Source: CAXBGS01 sp963975425
GTDB lineage: Bacteria; Planctomycetota; Planctomycetia; Pirellulales; Pirellulaceae
Length of the DNA stretch: 64,000 nt
Assembly (NCBI GenBank): GCA_963975425.1
Contig: CAXBGS010000019.1
Coordinates: forward strand, 29,837 to 93,836
Reading direction: 5' to 3'
Below are positions 37,885 to 47,632 of the stretch, one piece after another. A program made the translations under genes and the position numbers. A model generated the notes under the pieces. It saw only the letters and a program-made list of their open reading frames with translations, did not search any database and had not been told where the DNA came from. Within the stretch, counting starts at the first letter, position 1. Each line of letters opens with the position of its first letter.

Positions 37885-39555
37885 TCATGTGTCTAACGTC
37901 GCCGGTTCTTTCGCGCCGAGTTCATGATTCAGTATTTCTAGCAGCGTTTGCAGGAACACGACAACCATCGGTCCAACCAAGATACCGATCGGGCCGAATA
38001 CCTGAACTCCACCGAGAACGCTAAGCAGTGCAAAGAGCGGGTGCAATGTCGACCTGCCGTGCAACACAAACATCTTGATCACGTTGTCGATCGACGAAAC
38101 AACGGTGGCACCGTAGATCGCCAAAAAGATGGCCGCGGTCCAGCGTTGATCCACCGCGGCCAGCCAAATCGCACACGGGATCCAAACGGACGCCGCACCC
38201 AAGAACGGTACCAAGGCCATCAAAGAAGTGATCAAGAACAGCAAGATCACCGAATGAAATCCCAGGAAATAGAACGCGATCGCCGCCAGAATGCCTTGCA
38301 CCAACGCGCTCAAGACGCTGGCCAGCACAACGGCGCGACTGGTACGATCGAACTCGATCAACAACCGCCGTTCGTAGTTGTCATCGAGCGGGCTGAGCCG
38401 CATCAGGGTGCGAACCATCGCCGGCCCATCGATCAGAAAAAAGTAAACGGCGATCACCAAGATGATCAAACCGATTGTCAGTTGAACGAGGAATCCGCCT
38501 GTTGCGCTGGTCAGCCGGACGAATCGCGGCTGCAACGACTCTCGCGCGCGGCCAAGCAGTTCCGCGAAATCCTGCTCACTTGGATTCGCCAGCAAGCGAA
38601 CTTGGCTGCGCAGCGAACCGCCCAGCTTGGCGTGCATCCAAGTCCGTATCGAAGCGGCGGCACTCAACGACTGACGATGAAAGGGCTCTCGCGTTTCCAG
38701 TTCTTCCTGCTCGATCGATGCGTTTTCTTCCACACCCGTTGCCGCCAATCCTTGAACGTCCGAATCGTCGATATCCGCGTCGGTATCCAGTGTTGCCGGT
38801 AAGGGTGAAGCCGTACCAGATTGCTCGTTCTGCTGACGCACGGCATCGGAAAAACTTTCAAGCTTTTCGATTGCGATATCCGCTGCCGCTTCCGCTGTGG
38901 CGGGTCCCCCGACGTTGCTCTGCAAGAACATCACGAGTGACTTCGCCTCATTGATTGATCCGAGCAGCACGCGGGCATCATCGGGCTTGTCCAGCGAATC
39001 GGCCAATTCGTCCAGCCTTTGAAATCGATCGGCGTGTTCAAGCGAAATGCCCAACTGAGCCCGAGCGCGATCGAGTGCCTCGGTCAAGTCATTGAAGTTC
39101 ACTTGGCTGATCATGGCCGTGAACTGGCCCGCCGCGATCGAAATGGTCAACAGAATCGGCAGCAAGACGCTGCTCAGGATCAAACCCGTCGTGGCGGCCG
39201 CCGACAATCGACGCCGATGCCCCGTTCTTACAAATATCCATTCGTGAACCGGGCGAAACAGCACGACCAATAACGCGGCCAAAAACAGCGGCACAAAGAA
39301 TCCAGCCATGACACGATAGAACAGTGCGCCAACGGCCAAGATTCCAAAGATCAACATCACCACCGACATGATGCGCGACAGCGACGGCAGGGCTGGAAAA
39401 CTGAGTCGCGGGGCCGGCTCGCCGCCCGCGCCGGCTGCCAAATTGCGAGTGGATTCGTTAGTTTGTGCTGACCCGCCGCCGGAACCCGCGTCTGCGGGGG
39501 CATCAGATTTCTCGGCAGGTTTTCGTTTCGATCGGCGTGCCATCTGCTTGCTCAT
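37885..39555 (-). CDS. AI-2E/PerM-family permease with large internal insertion
   Basis: 556 residues and about eight membrane helices. Typical segments are FLAALLVVLFRPVHEWIFVR near the start and VIALYFFLIDGP-like, LITSLMALVPFLGAASVWIP and FGPIGILVGPMVVVFLQTLL near the end. Family members include exporters or importers of small molecules and sodium/proton antiporters, so substrate cannot be given. Between helix pairs lies an insertion of about 150 residues with a polar, acidic section (about 205-320), absent from normal 350-residue relatives and likely extracytoplasmic. ATG 39555 was chosen over 39594. Confidence 0.8.
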   Translation of the reverse strand: MSKQMARRSKRKPAEKSDAPADAGSGGGSAQTNESTRNLAAGAGGEPAPRLSFPALPSLSRIMSVVMLIFGILAVGALFYRVMAGFFVPLFLAALLVVLFRPVHEWIFVRTGHRRRLSAAATTGLILSSVLLPILLTISIAAGQFTAMISQVNFNDLTEALDRARAQLGISLEHADRFQRLDELADSLDKPDDARVLLGSINEAKSLVMFLQSNVGGPATAEAAADIAIEKLESFSDAVRQQNEQSGTASPLPATLDTDADIDDSDVQGLAATGVEENASIEQEELETREPFHRQSLSAAASIRTWMHAKLGGSLRSQVRLLANPSEQDFAELLGRARESLQPRFVRLTSATGGFLVQLTIGLIILVIAVYFFLIDGPAMVRTLMRLSPLDDNYERRLLIEFDRTSRAVVLASVLSALVQGILAAIAFYFLGFHSVILLFLITSLMALVPFLGAASVWIPCAIWLAAVDQRWTAAIFLAIYGATVVSSIDNVIKMFVLHGRSTLHPLFALLSVLGGVQVFGPIGILVGPMVVVFLQTLLEILNHELGAKEPATLDT

Positions 39556-39651
39556 CAGAGATATCAATGCGATTGGGATCGTGTCGCATTTCAAATTGAG
39601 CGAACCGTCAATTGCGATTCGCCAGAGCGATTGTGGCGAAAGGAAGTAGAC

Positions 39652-40800
39652 ATGAATAGGCTAACCGGCCCGAACTTTCGGCGCTATGTCCCGATCATTA
39701 AAGCGGCGATCGCGCTAGCGGTCGCCGTCGGTCTGGTGCTAGCCGTTCGTTCTGCCGTCGGCCAGTGGAACCAGCAAACCCAAAAGGTTCAACAGCGGCT
39801 CGGTCAACTGGACGCTCAACTGGAAACCGCCCAGTCGTCACAGATCGTGGAGTTACAAAATGAGCGGGATGCCGTGCAGGCATCCGTCCCGACACTGGCC
39901 AATATTCGATGGAGGTTTGTGTTGGTCGCCGCGCTGCTTTACGCGTGCGCATTGGTGCCGCCCGGGTTGGTTCTGTGTTGCGCTTTGACCACGATGGGCG
40001 AATCGCCGCGTGGTGTGACCTGTGTCGCGGCACAGCTGCTGGGCCACGTCGGTAAGTACGTGCCCGGCAAAGCGATGGTGATTATTTTGCGGGCCGCATC
40101 GCTTTCGCGTGACGGAGTCCACATGGGGTCGGCCACGGTTGCGGTGTTCATGGAAACGTTCTTGATGATGGCGGTCGGGGCGGCGATCTCTGGCGCGATC
40201 ATTTTCCGCTTGCCCGTTCCGGCATGGATGACGTGGCTGGCAGCCTTTGTCGCGATCGCTGCAACGATTCCAACGCTGCCTCCAGTGCTTCGGCATGTTG
40301 TGGCTCGCCTGGCTCGGTCCGACGAACCGATCGGGTCTCGCCAGTCGAGGCGATTCTTTTTTGTCGGGTGGGCTTGGTCGGTTCTTGCTTGGTTGCTGGT
40401 CGGTTCATCGTTCGGTTGCCTGATTCTGGCAATTCCATCGATTGACGATCTACCGTCAGGCTTATCCTTGTTCGCCATCGCGACCGCGGCCATCGGATTG
40501 GCGATGGTGGTCGGTTTCGCGTCTTTACTGCCCGGCGGTGCAGGGATCCGCGAACTGGTTTTAACGACATTACTGGCTACATCGATTGGAACCGCCCACG
40601 CGATGTTATCCGCCGTCGCAGCGAGGTTGCTGTTCATTGCGGTGGAATCCGTCATGGCATCGCTGGCCTGGCTCTGGCTGCGACAGGATCGGCTGGCTCG
40701 AGCTGCGCCGACGAAAGATGGCGTTTTGAGTGGCAATCTGGGGAGCGACGACCGTGCGAGTATCCACCCGGTGAGTCAGGAAATGCCGGGCGAAAAGTAG
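39652..40800 (+). CDS. LPG-synthase-type (UPF0104) integral membrane protein
   Basis: 382 residues. The first helix is followed by a short coiled coil (QQTQKVQQRLGQLDAQLETA), then about seven more helices with GHVGKYVPGKAMVI and LLPGGAGIRELVL, the signatures of the lysylphosphatidylglycerol-synthase transmembrane region. Without the C-terminal aminoacyltransferase domain, such proteins are thought to move or handle lipids or glycolipids. The ATG at 39652 follows GGAAG, a good ribosome site. The downstream glycosyltransferase is a frequent companion of this family. Confidence 0.75.
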   Translation: MNRLTGPNFRRYVPIIKAAIALAVAVGLVLAVRSAVGQWNQQTQKVQQRLGQLDAQLETAQSSQIVELQNERDAVQASVPTLANIRWRFVLVAALLYACALVPPGLVLCCALTTMGESPRGVTCVAAQLLGHVGKYVPGKAMVIILRAASLSRDGVHMGSATVAVFMETFLMMAVGAAISGAIIFRLPVPAWMTWLAAFVAIAATIPTLPPVLRHVVARLARSDEPIGSRQSRRFFFVGWAWSVLAWLLVGSSFGCLILAIPSIDDLPSGLSLFAIATAAIGLAMVVGFASLLPGGAGIRELVLTTLLATSIGTAHAMLSAVAARLLFIAVESVMASLAWLWLRQDRLARAAPTKDGVLSGNLGSDDRASIHPVSQEMPGEK

Positions 40801-41024
40801 CTACTTTCTCGCCAAAGCTTGCCGGACGGTACGAAGCCGTATTCCGCGTTTGTTATTCGATTCGCTGTTATTCGATTGGCAATTTTGATTGGCAATGGGC
40901 TGGGGGATTTTGCGAAGTTAGCTGATCTTGCGTGAGGACTGCGTCAGGTGTCGAAAGACGTGAACTATAATTATGCTAAGGATTCTTCATCCAACCGCTT
41001 ACCTTTGCACCGACGGCCGACCTG

Positions 41025-42053
41025 TTGACTTCCGCGCACGTTTCATTCGTGATACCGACGCTTGATGAACGGGATTCGGTCGGTCGCTTGCACGATGCGA
41101 TTGCGGACGTTTGTGCTCGAGAATCGATTCAGTATCAAATTATTTTTGTCGATGACGGGTCTCGGGATGGAAGTCGCGAGATTCTAGAATCGCTCGCGCT
41201 GCAAAACCCAGATACCGAAGCGATTCTGTTGCGGCGCAACTTTGGCAAGGCCGCCGCTCTTTCAGCTGGTTTCGATGCCGCTGGCGGCGACGTTGTGATC
41301 ACAATGGACGCCGACCTGCAAGATGACCCGAATGAGATCCCGCGCTTCCTGAAGAAGATGGACGAAGGATTCGACGTCGTCAGTGGTTGGAAACGCGTTC
41401 GTCACGACCCTTGGCATAAGGTGTTGCCCAGCCGTGTGTTCAATTGGCTGGTCAGCCGCAGCACGGGCGTGCATCTGAACGATCATAACTGCGGTTTCAA
41501 AGCCTATCGCCGTGAGATTTTCGACGAAGTCAAACTGTATGGCGAGTTGCACCGGTTCGTGCCCGTGCTTGCCGCCGCACGCGGTTGGAAGGTCGGCGAG
41601 ATCGAAGTCGAGCACCATCCACGCGAATTCGGCCATTCCAAGTACGGCGTGTCGCGTTTGGTCAAAGGATTCCTGGACCTGCTGACAATTGTATTCTTGA
41701 CCGGTTTCGGTCGCCGACCGCTGCATTTGATCGGGTCCATCGGGCTTTGCTGCTTTGCATTCGGCGGCCTGGGCATGACCTATTTAACGCTAACCAAGAT
41801 CGTCACACGACTTTTTGGCGCCGAAGGTGAACTAGAATTACACAAGACCGCAGTCTTCTATTATTGTATTTTAGCGATCTTACTCGGTGCGCAGCTGCTG
41901 GCAGCCGGACTCTTGTCGGAACTGGTGGTATCGATCGCGCGCCGCGATGACGTTCCGTACAGCATTGAGAAACGAATTCAAGGCGCAGGACATGAATCCG
42001 ATGCCACATCCGACACGGCTGACTACAAGGACGTAAGCGACGATCATGCTTAA
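41025..42053 (+). CDS. Polyprenyl-phosphate glycosyltransferase, GtrB/DPM1-like
   Basis: 342 residues beginning from a TTG codon. GT-A domain: VSFVIPTLDERDSVGRLHDA, IIFVDDGSRDGSREILESL, LLRRNFGKAAALSAGFDAA, VVITMDADLQDDPNEI (catalytic DAD) and HNCGFKAYRREIFDEVKLY. The C terminus has two membrane helices (about 235-310). The enzyme charges polyprenyl phosphate with a sugar for transfer outside the membrane. The stop overlaps the ATG of the next gene by eight bases, so the two are translationally coupled; that gene may use the lipid-linked sugar. Confidence 0.87.
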   Translation: MTSAHVSFVIPTLDERDSVGRLHDAIADVCARESIQYQIIFVDDGSRDGSREILESLALQNPDTEAILLRRNFGKAAALSAGFDAAGGDVVITMDADLQDDPNEIPRFLKKMDEGFDVVSGWKRVRHDPWHKVLPSRVFNWLVSRSTGVHLNDHNCGFKAYRREIFDEVKLYGELHRFVPVLAAARGWKVGEIEVEHHPREFGHSKYGVSRLVKGFLDLLTIVFLTGFGRRPLHLIGSIGLCCFAFGGLGMTYLTLTKIVTRLFGAEGELELHKTAVFYYCILAILLGAQLLAAGLLSELVVSIARRDDVPYSIEKRIQGAGHESDATSDTADYKDVSDDHA

Positions 42054-43668
42054 GTACGACGTCGAACAACAGCGAAGAATGGCTTTCTATCGCATGTTGA
42101 TCTTGATCGCTGTGATGATCGCGGCCGGACGAATCGCGTCGGTCCTCAGTCGTGAGGGTGACACTGCGTTTCAAAGCGCGAATGACCGCAGCCGCTGGTG
42201 CACGATCGCTTCACTGGTCGAGCACGGCACGTACGAAATCGACCAACAGATTGCGATCCGTGGCGAAAGGAATCGGCAACCCTGGAACACCATCGACAAA
42301 GTGCGGCACCGAGGTGCCGACGGCCAACTGCATTACTACAGCAGCAAGCCGCCGCTTTACACCACGTTGCTCGCCGGCATCTATGCGGTCGTCGAACGTG
42401 CCTCCGGGATGACGATGACGGATCAACCGATCTATGTGCCACGTATCATGTTGGCGCTCGTCAATCTGCCCATGTATGCCGTGATGTGCTGGTTCACGAT
42501 CCTGGTGATCGAACGTTTGGGGGTCGGCGAATGGCCGCGCCGCATAGCCGCAATGTCAATGTGCTTTGGGACAATGCTGTTGCCCTTTACGATCACCTTG
42601 AACAACCATCTGCCGGCGGCCATGGCGACGGCAATCGTGATGTACTTGTACCTGTTAACTGCGCATGAATTGCGGGACGAATTCAACGGCGGCATTCATG
42701 CCGTCTCGCGATGGGCCTGGATGGGCGGTGGGCTCGCCGCGGGGTTCGCGGCCGCCAACGAACTGCCGGCGCTTTCGATGTTGGCGTTGTGGACCGTCAT
42801 GTTGGCGGTGCTCGATTGGAAATCACTGATCTGGTTTGCACTTGGCGTTGCGATCATCGCCTGCGGATTCTTTGGAACCAATTACCTTGCACACGATAGT
42901 TTCCGACCGCCATACGCGCACCGCGGCGATGGGGAACCCATCACGACGCTTGCCGCTGCGAACGAACCGGCCGCGGCGGACGTGAAGGCTGCCCTGATCG
43001 AGACGGCACAGATACAACCCGAACAATCCGTCGTTTTGCAACGATCTGGCGAAGCGGGCCGCTGGGTCGCACAGACCGATGACGATCGGTTGTTTGCCGT
43101 CACCAGCCTTACACCGACCAGCGACTCAACAGCCGCGCGAGCCGCCCAGTGGCAAATTCGGCAGTGGGACGACTGGTACGATTATCCAGGAAGCTATTGG
43201 ACGGACGGACAGCGGCGCGGTGTCGATCTCGGCGAGCCTTCTCGCCTTGCCTATCTGTTCCAGATCACCATCGGTCATCACGGCATTTTCTCGCTAACGC
43301 CGATCTGGTTTCTGCTGCCAGTGGGAGTCGTCTGCTCGTTGGCGTATGGACAGCGCGACTTCCGGATCTTTGTGATGGCTGTGATGTTAGCGACGGTGGT
43401 TTGCATCATTTTTTACGTGATGCGTCCCCAAATTGATCGTAATTACGGGGGCGTCAGCTGTTGTTTCCGCTGGATGCTGTGGTTCATTCCTCTATGGACC
43501 GTGATCTGCATCCCTGCGCTCAACGAGTGTGGCGAAACACCGCGAGCCCGATTGATGACGAATGCTTTGCTAGCGGCCGGTGTTTTCTCGGCAGCAACGG
43601 CTCTGCATTCACCCTGGCAATCGCCGTGGATCTATCGGTTCTGGTCGTTTTTGGGCTGGCTGGGCTAG
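42046..43668 (+). CDS. Polytopic membrane protein, possible GT-C glycosyltransferase
   Basis: 540 residues with about ten membrane helices. After the first helix, an extracytoplasmic loop carries DTAFQSANDRSRWCTIASLV and then YYSSKPPLYTTLLAGIYAVV; acidic residues in loop 1 and the KPP motif recall PMT/ArnT-type GT-C enzymes. A second loop of about 110 residues is soluble. It starts inside the preceding glycosyltransferase gene, so a joint role is likely: the first makes a lipid-linked sugar and the second transfers it to an envelope acceptor. Family assignment remains tentative. Confidence 0.6.
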   Translation: MLKYDVEQQRRMAFYRMLILIAVMIAAGRIASVLSREGDTAFQSANDRSRWCTIASLVEHGTYEIDQQIAIRGERNRQPWNTIDKVRHRGADGQLHYYSSKPPLYTTLLAGIYAVVERASGMTMTDQPIYVPRIMLALVNLPMYAVMCWFTILVIERLGVGEWPRRIAAMSMCFGTMLLPFTITLNNHLPAAMATAIVMYLYLLTAHELRDEFNGGIHAVSRWAWMGGGLAAGFAAANELPALSMLALWTVMLAVLDWKSLIWFALGVAIIACGFFGTNYLAHDSFRPPYAHRGDGEPITTLAAANEPAAADVKAALIETAQIQPEQSVVLQRSGEAGRWVAQTDDDRLFAVTSLTPTSDSTAARAAQWQIRQWDDWYDYPGSYWTDGQRRGVDLGEPSRLAYLFQITIGHHGIFSLTPIWFLLPVGVVCSLAYGQRDFRIFVMAVMLATVVCIIFYVMRPQIDRNYGGVSCCFRWMLWFIPLWTVICIPALNECGETPRARLMTNALLAAGVFSAATALHSPWQSPWIYRFWSFLGWLG

Positions 43669-43755
43669 TGCCGAGGTCCCTAGGATATCGGCTGAACGAA
43701 TCCGGTATGGAAACCCCGTGATTCGCGGTCAAAACCCTTCAATTTTGTTTCGCAT

Positions 43756-46700
43756 TTGCTCGGCAAGGACGCCACATCGAACGTTCCCAAATCGGGACGA
43801 TTGTCCCGCATGTTTGTCGCTGCGCTGATTGTCACGGGATTGGTGTTCCTGGTCATCCAGTTGGCGCCCCAGACGATTGGCGAAACCGCACGTCGGCATC
43901 TCCTGAAACAGCTCCAGCAGCACTATCGCGACTACCACGTCACGATCCGTCGCGGCCACTATCAAACCGACCTGGGGCTGGTTTTCGATGACATTCGAAT
44001 CGCGGACCCATCGCGATCTTCGTCCGGCCAGTCGCCCGCTTCTGCGCTTGTCCGCATTGATCGGCTCGTGGTCGTCGCCGAATTTGACCGCGACAAATTG
44101 GTCCAACAGCAGAACCCGTTTGTTTCCAAACGGATCATCGTCGAAGGACTGCAAGCGGACACGACCGTCGACTCATCGGGCGAATTATCAATTGCAAAAC
44201 TTTGGCCGCTGCCAAAATTCGGTCCAGCCGCCCCTCGCGTTGAATTGCATCGCACCGAGTTAAAGTTGCGTGGGGGCCGACACCCACATCATCCCTTGGC
44301 GTTACAGCTCGACAAAATGCTTTTGACGACGGACCCGGTTACGGGAACTCGTCGAATCGCAGCCACCGGCAACGCCCCCTTCATCAGCAGTCTGAATCTG
44401 CAGGCCGAGATGAATGGGTCCGCCGTCAGTATTCAGGGTCAGTCGCGCGGCTTTCACATCAGCCAAGAATTGATCGACCGATTGCCCTCCGGATACACCA
44501 AGGCGCTTACCGAGGTCCGAAGTCTTGATGCATTTGTCGATACCGCATTCGCGTTGACACATTCCTCGCAGGGTGAGCTGGACTACAGCGTACGCGCGTC
44601 AATCAATGATGCCCAATTCGATCATGTTGCTTTGCCCAAACCTATCACGCAAATCCGCGGATTGGTGACGTGTGACAAATCGGGACTTCGTATCCAAGAG
44701 TCACAAGGTCGTTTCGGCGACGCAATTGTCCGTGCCAACGGAACGATCAATCCGCAATCCTGGCCCCATGGCAGCCAAATCCAGCTTTCAGCTGATGGCT
44801 TGTTGCTGGACGGGCATTTAGCGCGGCGGCTCTCGCCGGCCATGCGGGCGGCCTGGGACAAATTGCAGCCGTACGGACACATCGATGTCGATCGTGCGAC
44901 CGTGGCCTACGTCGACGGACGCTGGAATGCATCAGGCGTCGTGCAAGCCAAAGGCGTCAATGTGCTGTTCGAAAAAATGCCGTACCCGGCCGAACAGTTG
45001 GTCGGCCAGGTCGACATCGCTGACGGAATTGCGACGTGCTACGAGATGAACGGTCGCGTCGGCGGGCGCAGGATGAAATGTGCATTTCGGATGCCGATCA
45101 TGCCGGGGGTTACCAACGAAAAGCTGTTTCGCATCCGCATGGATGGTCCAGTCGCCATCGACAACACACTGGTCGATGCGTTGTCACCGCGGGGCGAAAC
45201 GGAATCGAAACTCGAATCCTTTGTGCGGTCATTGCATCCTCAAGGCGCCGCGCATTTGGTCGATGCGATGTTCCACACGGATGTCGACGGTCGGCAAAGT
45301 CGGTCCATCGACCTGAGAATCGTCAACGGACACCTTCGATATGACAAGTTCGCTTACCCGTTGTACAACGTCACCGGTCAAGTCAAAGTCCAAGACGATC
45401 TGGTCACCCTGACCGATTTTGACGCCAATAATTCATCCGCCGGACAGGTCGCATGCCAAGGCTGGTATCGAATGCCGGCGAAATCCGAACCGCTGACGCT
45501 GGACGCGATCAGCGGTACCGATGCAACGGCGCTCGCAATCAAGCAACAGCCGGCGATGAAATTAACTTTCAACGCGAAACAGATTGCGATGGACGGTTCG
45601 CTGCGTTCGTCGCTGCCGGAAACAAGCCGGCACGCGTGGGATGCGGTATCGCCCGGGGGTGTCCTGGACCAACTCGATGTCGTCGTGACACAAGCCGAAC
45701 ACACCGATCGCATTACGACAGACATCACTGCCATCCAACATGGCGGACAAACGGTAACCAATCGCGTCCTTAGTCTGCAGCCTCCGGCGTTGCCGTACCG
45801 GCTGGACGTACTGCACGGAAGTGTCAGATTTGATGGCCGACAAGTTCTAATCGACTCGCTGAGCACGCGACATGATGCGACACGTGTCTCTGCCGACGGC
45901 AAGTGTGTGCGCGGCGAGGACGATCGCTGGAATCTAATGCTGAATATTCTCGGTGGCAGTCGATTGCATCCCGACGCAGAGTTAATCGCCGCCCTGCCCA
46001 GCCAACTTCGCGAGGCCATGCACAGGTTGCAATTACGTGGCCCACTGAGTTTGCGTGGCACTGCGCAAGTCTTGCTAGCCGATGCAAAGCATCCCGATCC
46101 AACGGTGAATTGGGACTTGAACATGCAACTAGAGGGCAACCGAATCGGCGACGTTGGCCCCGTGCACGCGATGCGAGGTGAAGTCCGAACGACCGGATCG
46201 AGCAGTTCAAGTGGAATGAGGGCGATCGGCGAAGTCCAAATCGACTCGATGCATATCAACGACTTGCATGTCACTGCGATCAAAGGTCCATTCGTGATCA
46301 ACGACGATCGGCTGCAACTGGGCGGTCACACAAAAACAAGCGAGGGCCGATCCGCGCCGCAGCACCTGACCGGAAAGATCTTCGGCGGCACGGCAGAACT
46401 CCGAGGCGACGTGGTGTTGTCCTCAGGCAAGTTTGATGTGTCCACGTCGATCAGTCGTGGCCAAGTTCCAACGCTGTTGTCCGATCTTGGCAAAGGCCGC
46501 AGCGAACTGAAGGGAACGTTCAACGTCGCCAGTCGCCTGGAAGGCTTCCTCGGAACGACCGAGCTACTTAAGGGCACCGGATCGGCAAATGTTTCTGGCG
46601 CTAACCTGTACCAGTTGCCGCTATTGGTTCAGTTGCTAAACCTGCTGCGTATTACTCCCACCGAAGATGTCGCATTCACCGATGGTAACGCAGATTTTCA

Positions 46701-47043
46701 AATCATCGAAAACGAAATCAACTTTAGTAAGTTGCAACTGTGGGGCGATCTGGTTGCACTCGATGGCGGCGGTACGATGAACCGGCGTCGCGAGCTCGAT
46801 TTGACATTCAACACGCGAGTTAGCCCTCAAAACTCGTTTACCCGCGTCGTGCGACCACTGCGCGTTGGCAAGTACACCTTGTTAACCGTTGACGTCCGCG
46901 GCCCCGTCGATGCGCCGATGGTTCAGCGACGAACATTCGACGGCGTCAGCGAAACACTTGAAAAACTATTCCCTGTGATGACCGAGGCAAGCGAACAACG
47001 CCAACAACAGGCCGGCAGCTGGTGGCCATCCTTTTTGAGATAA
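43756..47043 (+). CDS. AsmA-like giant envelope protein
   Basis: 1095 residues. A short basic N terminus and one membrane helix (RMFVAALIVTGLVFLVIQLA) anchor a very long beta-rich periplasmic domain. The C-terminal region (LKGTGSANVSGANLYQLPLL, LQLWGDLVALDGGGTMNRRR) matches the AsmA/DUF3971 pattern. AsmA-like proteins form grooved rods thought to carry phospholipids between membranes. The start is a TTG at 43756; the ATG at 43810 would begin at the helix and is an alternative. It follows the glycosyltransferase pair closely, and a small disordered protein follows. Confidence 0.72.
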   Translation: MLGKDATSNVPKSGRLSRMFVAALIVTGLVFLVIQLAPQTIGETARRHLLKQLQQHYRDYHVTIRRGHYQTDLGLVFDDIRIADPSRSSSGQSPASALVRIDRLVVVAEFDRDKLVQQQNPFVSKRIIVEGLQADTTVDSSGELSIAKLWPLPKFGPAAPRVELHRTELKLRGGRHPHHPLALQLDKMLLTTDPVTGTRRIAATGNAPFISSLNLQAEMNGSAVSIQGQSRGFHISQELIDRLPSGYTKALTEVRSLDAFVDTAFALTHSSQGELDYSVRASINDAQFDHVALPKPITQIRGLVTCDKSGLRIQESQGRFGDAIVRANGTINPQSWPHGSQIQLSADGLLLDGHLARRLSPAMRAAWDKLQPYGHIDVDRATVAYVDGRWNASGVVQAKGVNVLFEKMPYPAEQLVGQVDIADGIATCYEMNGRVGGRRMKCAFRMPIMPGVTNEKLFRIRMDGPVAIDNTLVDALSPRGETESKLESFVRSLHPQGAAHLVDAMFHTDVDGRQSRSIDLRIVNGHLRYDKFAYPLYNVTGQVKVQDDLVTLTDFDANNSSAGQVACQGWYRMPAKSEPLTLDAISGTDATALAIKQQPAMKLTFNAKQIAMDGSLRSSLPETSRHAWDAVSPGGVLDQLDVVVTQAEHTDRITTDITAIQHGGQTVTNRVLSLQPPALPYRLDVLHGSVRFDGRQVLIDSLSTRHDATRVSADGKCVRGEDDRWNLMLNILGGSRLHPDAELIAALPSQLREAMHRLQLRGPLSLRGTAQVLLADAKHPDPTVNWDLNMQLEGNRIGDVGPVHAMRGEVRTTGSSSSSGMRAIGEVQIDSMHINDLHVTAIKGPFVINDDRLQLGGHTKTSEGRSAPQHLTGKIFGGTAELRGDVVLSSGKFDVSTSISRGQVPTLLSDLGKGRSELKGTFNVASRLEGFLGTTELLKGTGSANVSGANLYQLPLLVQLLNLLRITPTEDVAFTDGNADFQIIENEINFSKLQLWGDLVALDGGGTMNRRRELDLTFNTRVSPQNSFTRVVRPLRVGKYTLLTVDVRGPVDAPMVQRRTFDGVSETLEKLFPVMTEASEQRQQQAGSWWPSFLR

Positions 47044-47102
47044 ACGTTTCCGAGCTTCAGAACACGTGTCCCAGTGACACACCGTCAATGGAGAATCGTC
47101 CG

Positions 47103-47423
47103 ATGAACATTCAACCCAGTGCCGCCGCCGCATCGATTGCGGGCACCGATCGCGCCGCGACCCGCGGCGGTGAAGCCGATGCGAAACGCGGCGAAGCCAG
47201 CCGGCAACAGTCTGCCGCGGAAGCCCCCGGAGGAAAGGCCGCCGATTCGAGCGCACTCGACTCAGGGCAAGAAACCGCAGATCGCGGAGGCGACGGGCGG
47301 CAAGTCTTGGACATTTTTGAGCAATCGGCAAAGGACGAAGAAGAGCAAGCCGCCGATCAGGAATCGTCTAAGTCATCCGCCAATCAAGAATCTCAAGGCA
47401 ACCACCTGGACCTCGAGGCCTAA
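47103..47423 (+). CDS. Small Ala/Gln/Glu-rich disordered protein
   Basis: 106 residues dominated by Ala, Glu, Gln, Ser, Asp and Gly, with one short ordered stretch (GRQVLDIFEQSAKDEEEQAA). ATGGAG about ten bases before the ATG at 47103 looks like a ribosome site. It is 59 bases after the AsmA-like gene and probably the last gene of that unit. No family recognised. Confidence 0.45.
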   Translation: MNIQPSAAAASIAGTDRAATRGGEADAKRGEASRQQSAAEAPGGKAADSSALDSGQETADRGGDGRQVLDIFEQSAKDEEEQAADQESSKSSANQESQGNHLDLEA

Positions 47424-47632
47424 TGGAATCCGGACAGGTAATCCCTGTCGGTTATTGTTTGGCGTTCAAGGGTGACTTGGTTGCTTCGCGCTTCGAGGCT
47501 CGGATAATACCGTATGCGGGCTGGGTAGATATTCAGGTCGTTGATCACCATCAGCCGAATGTTCATTTTGCCAGGCAGCTTGTTGGACAAATCATCCGAC
47601 CGTTTTTTCTACTGGGCGGCTTGATCGAAAGG

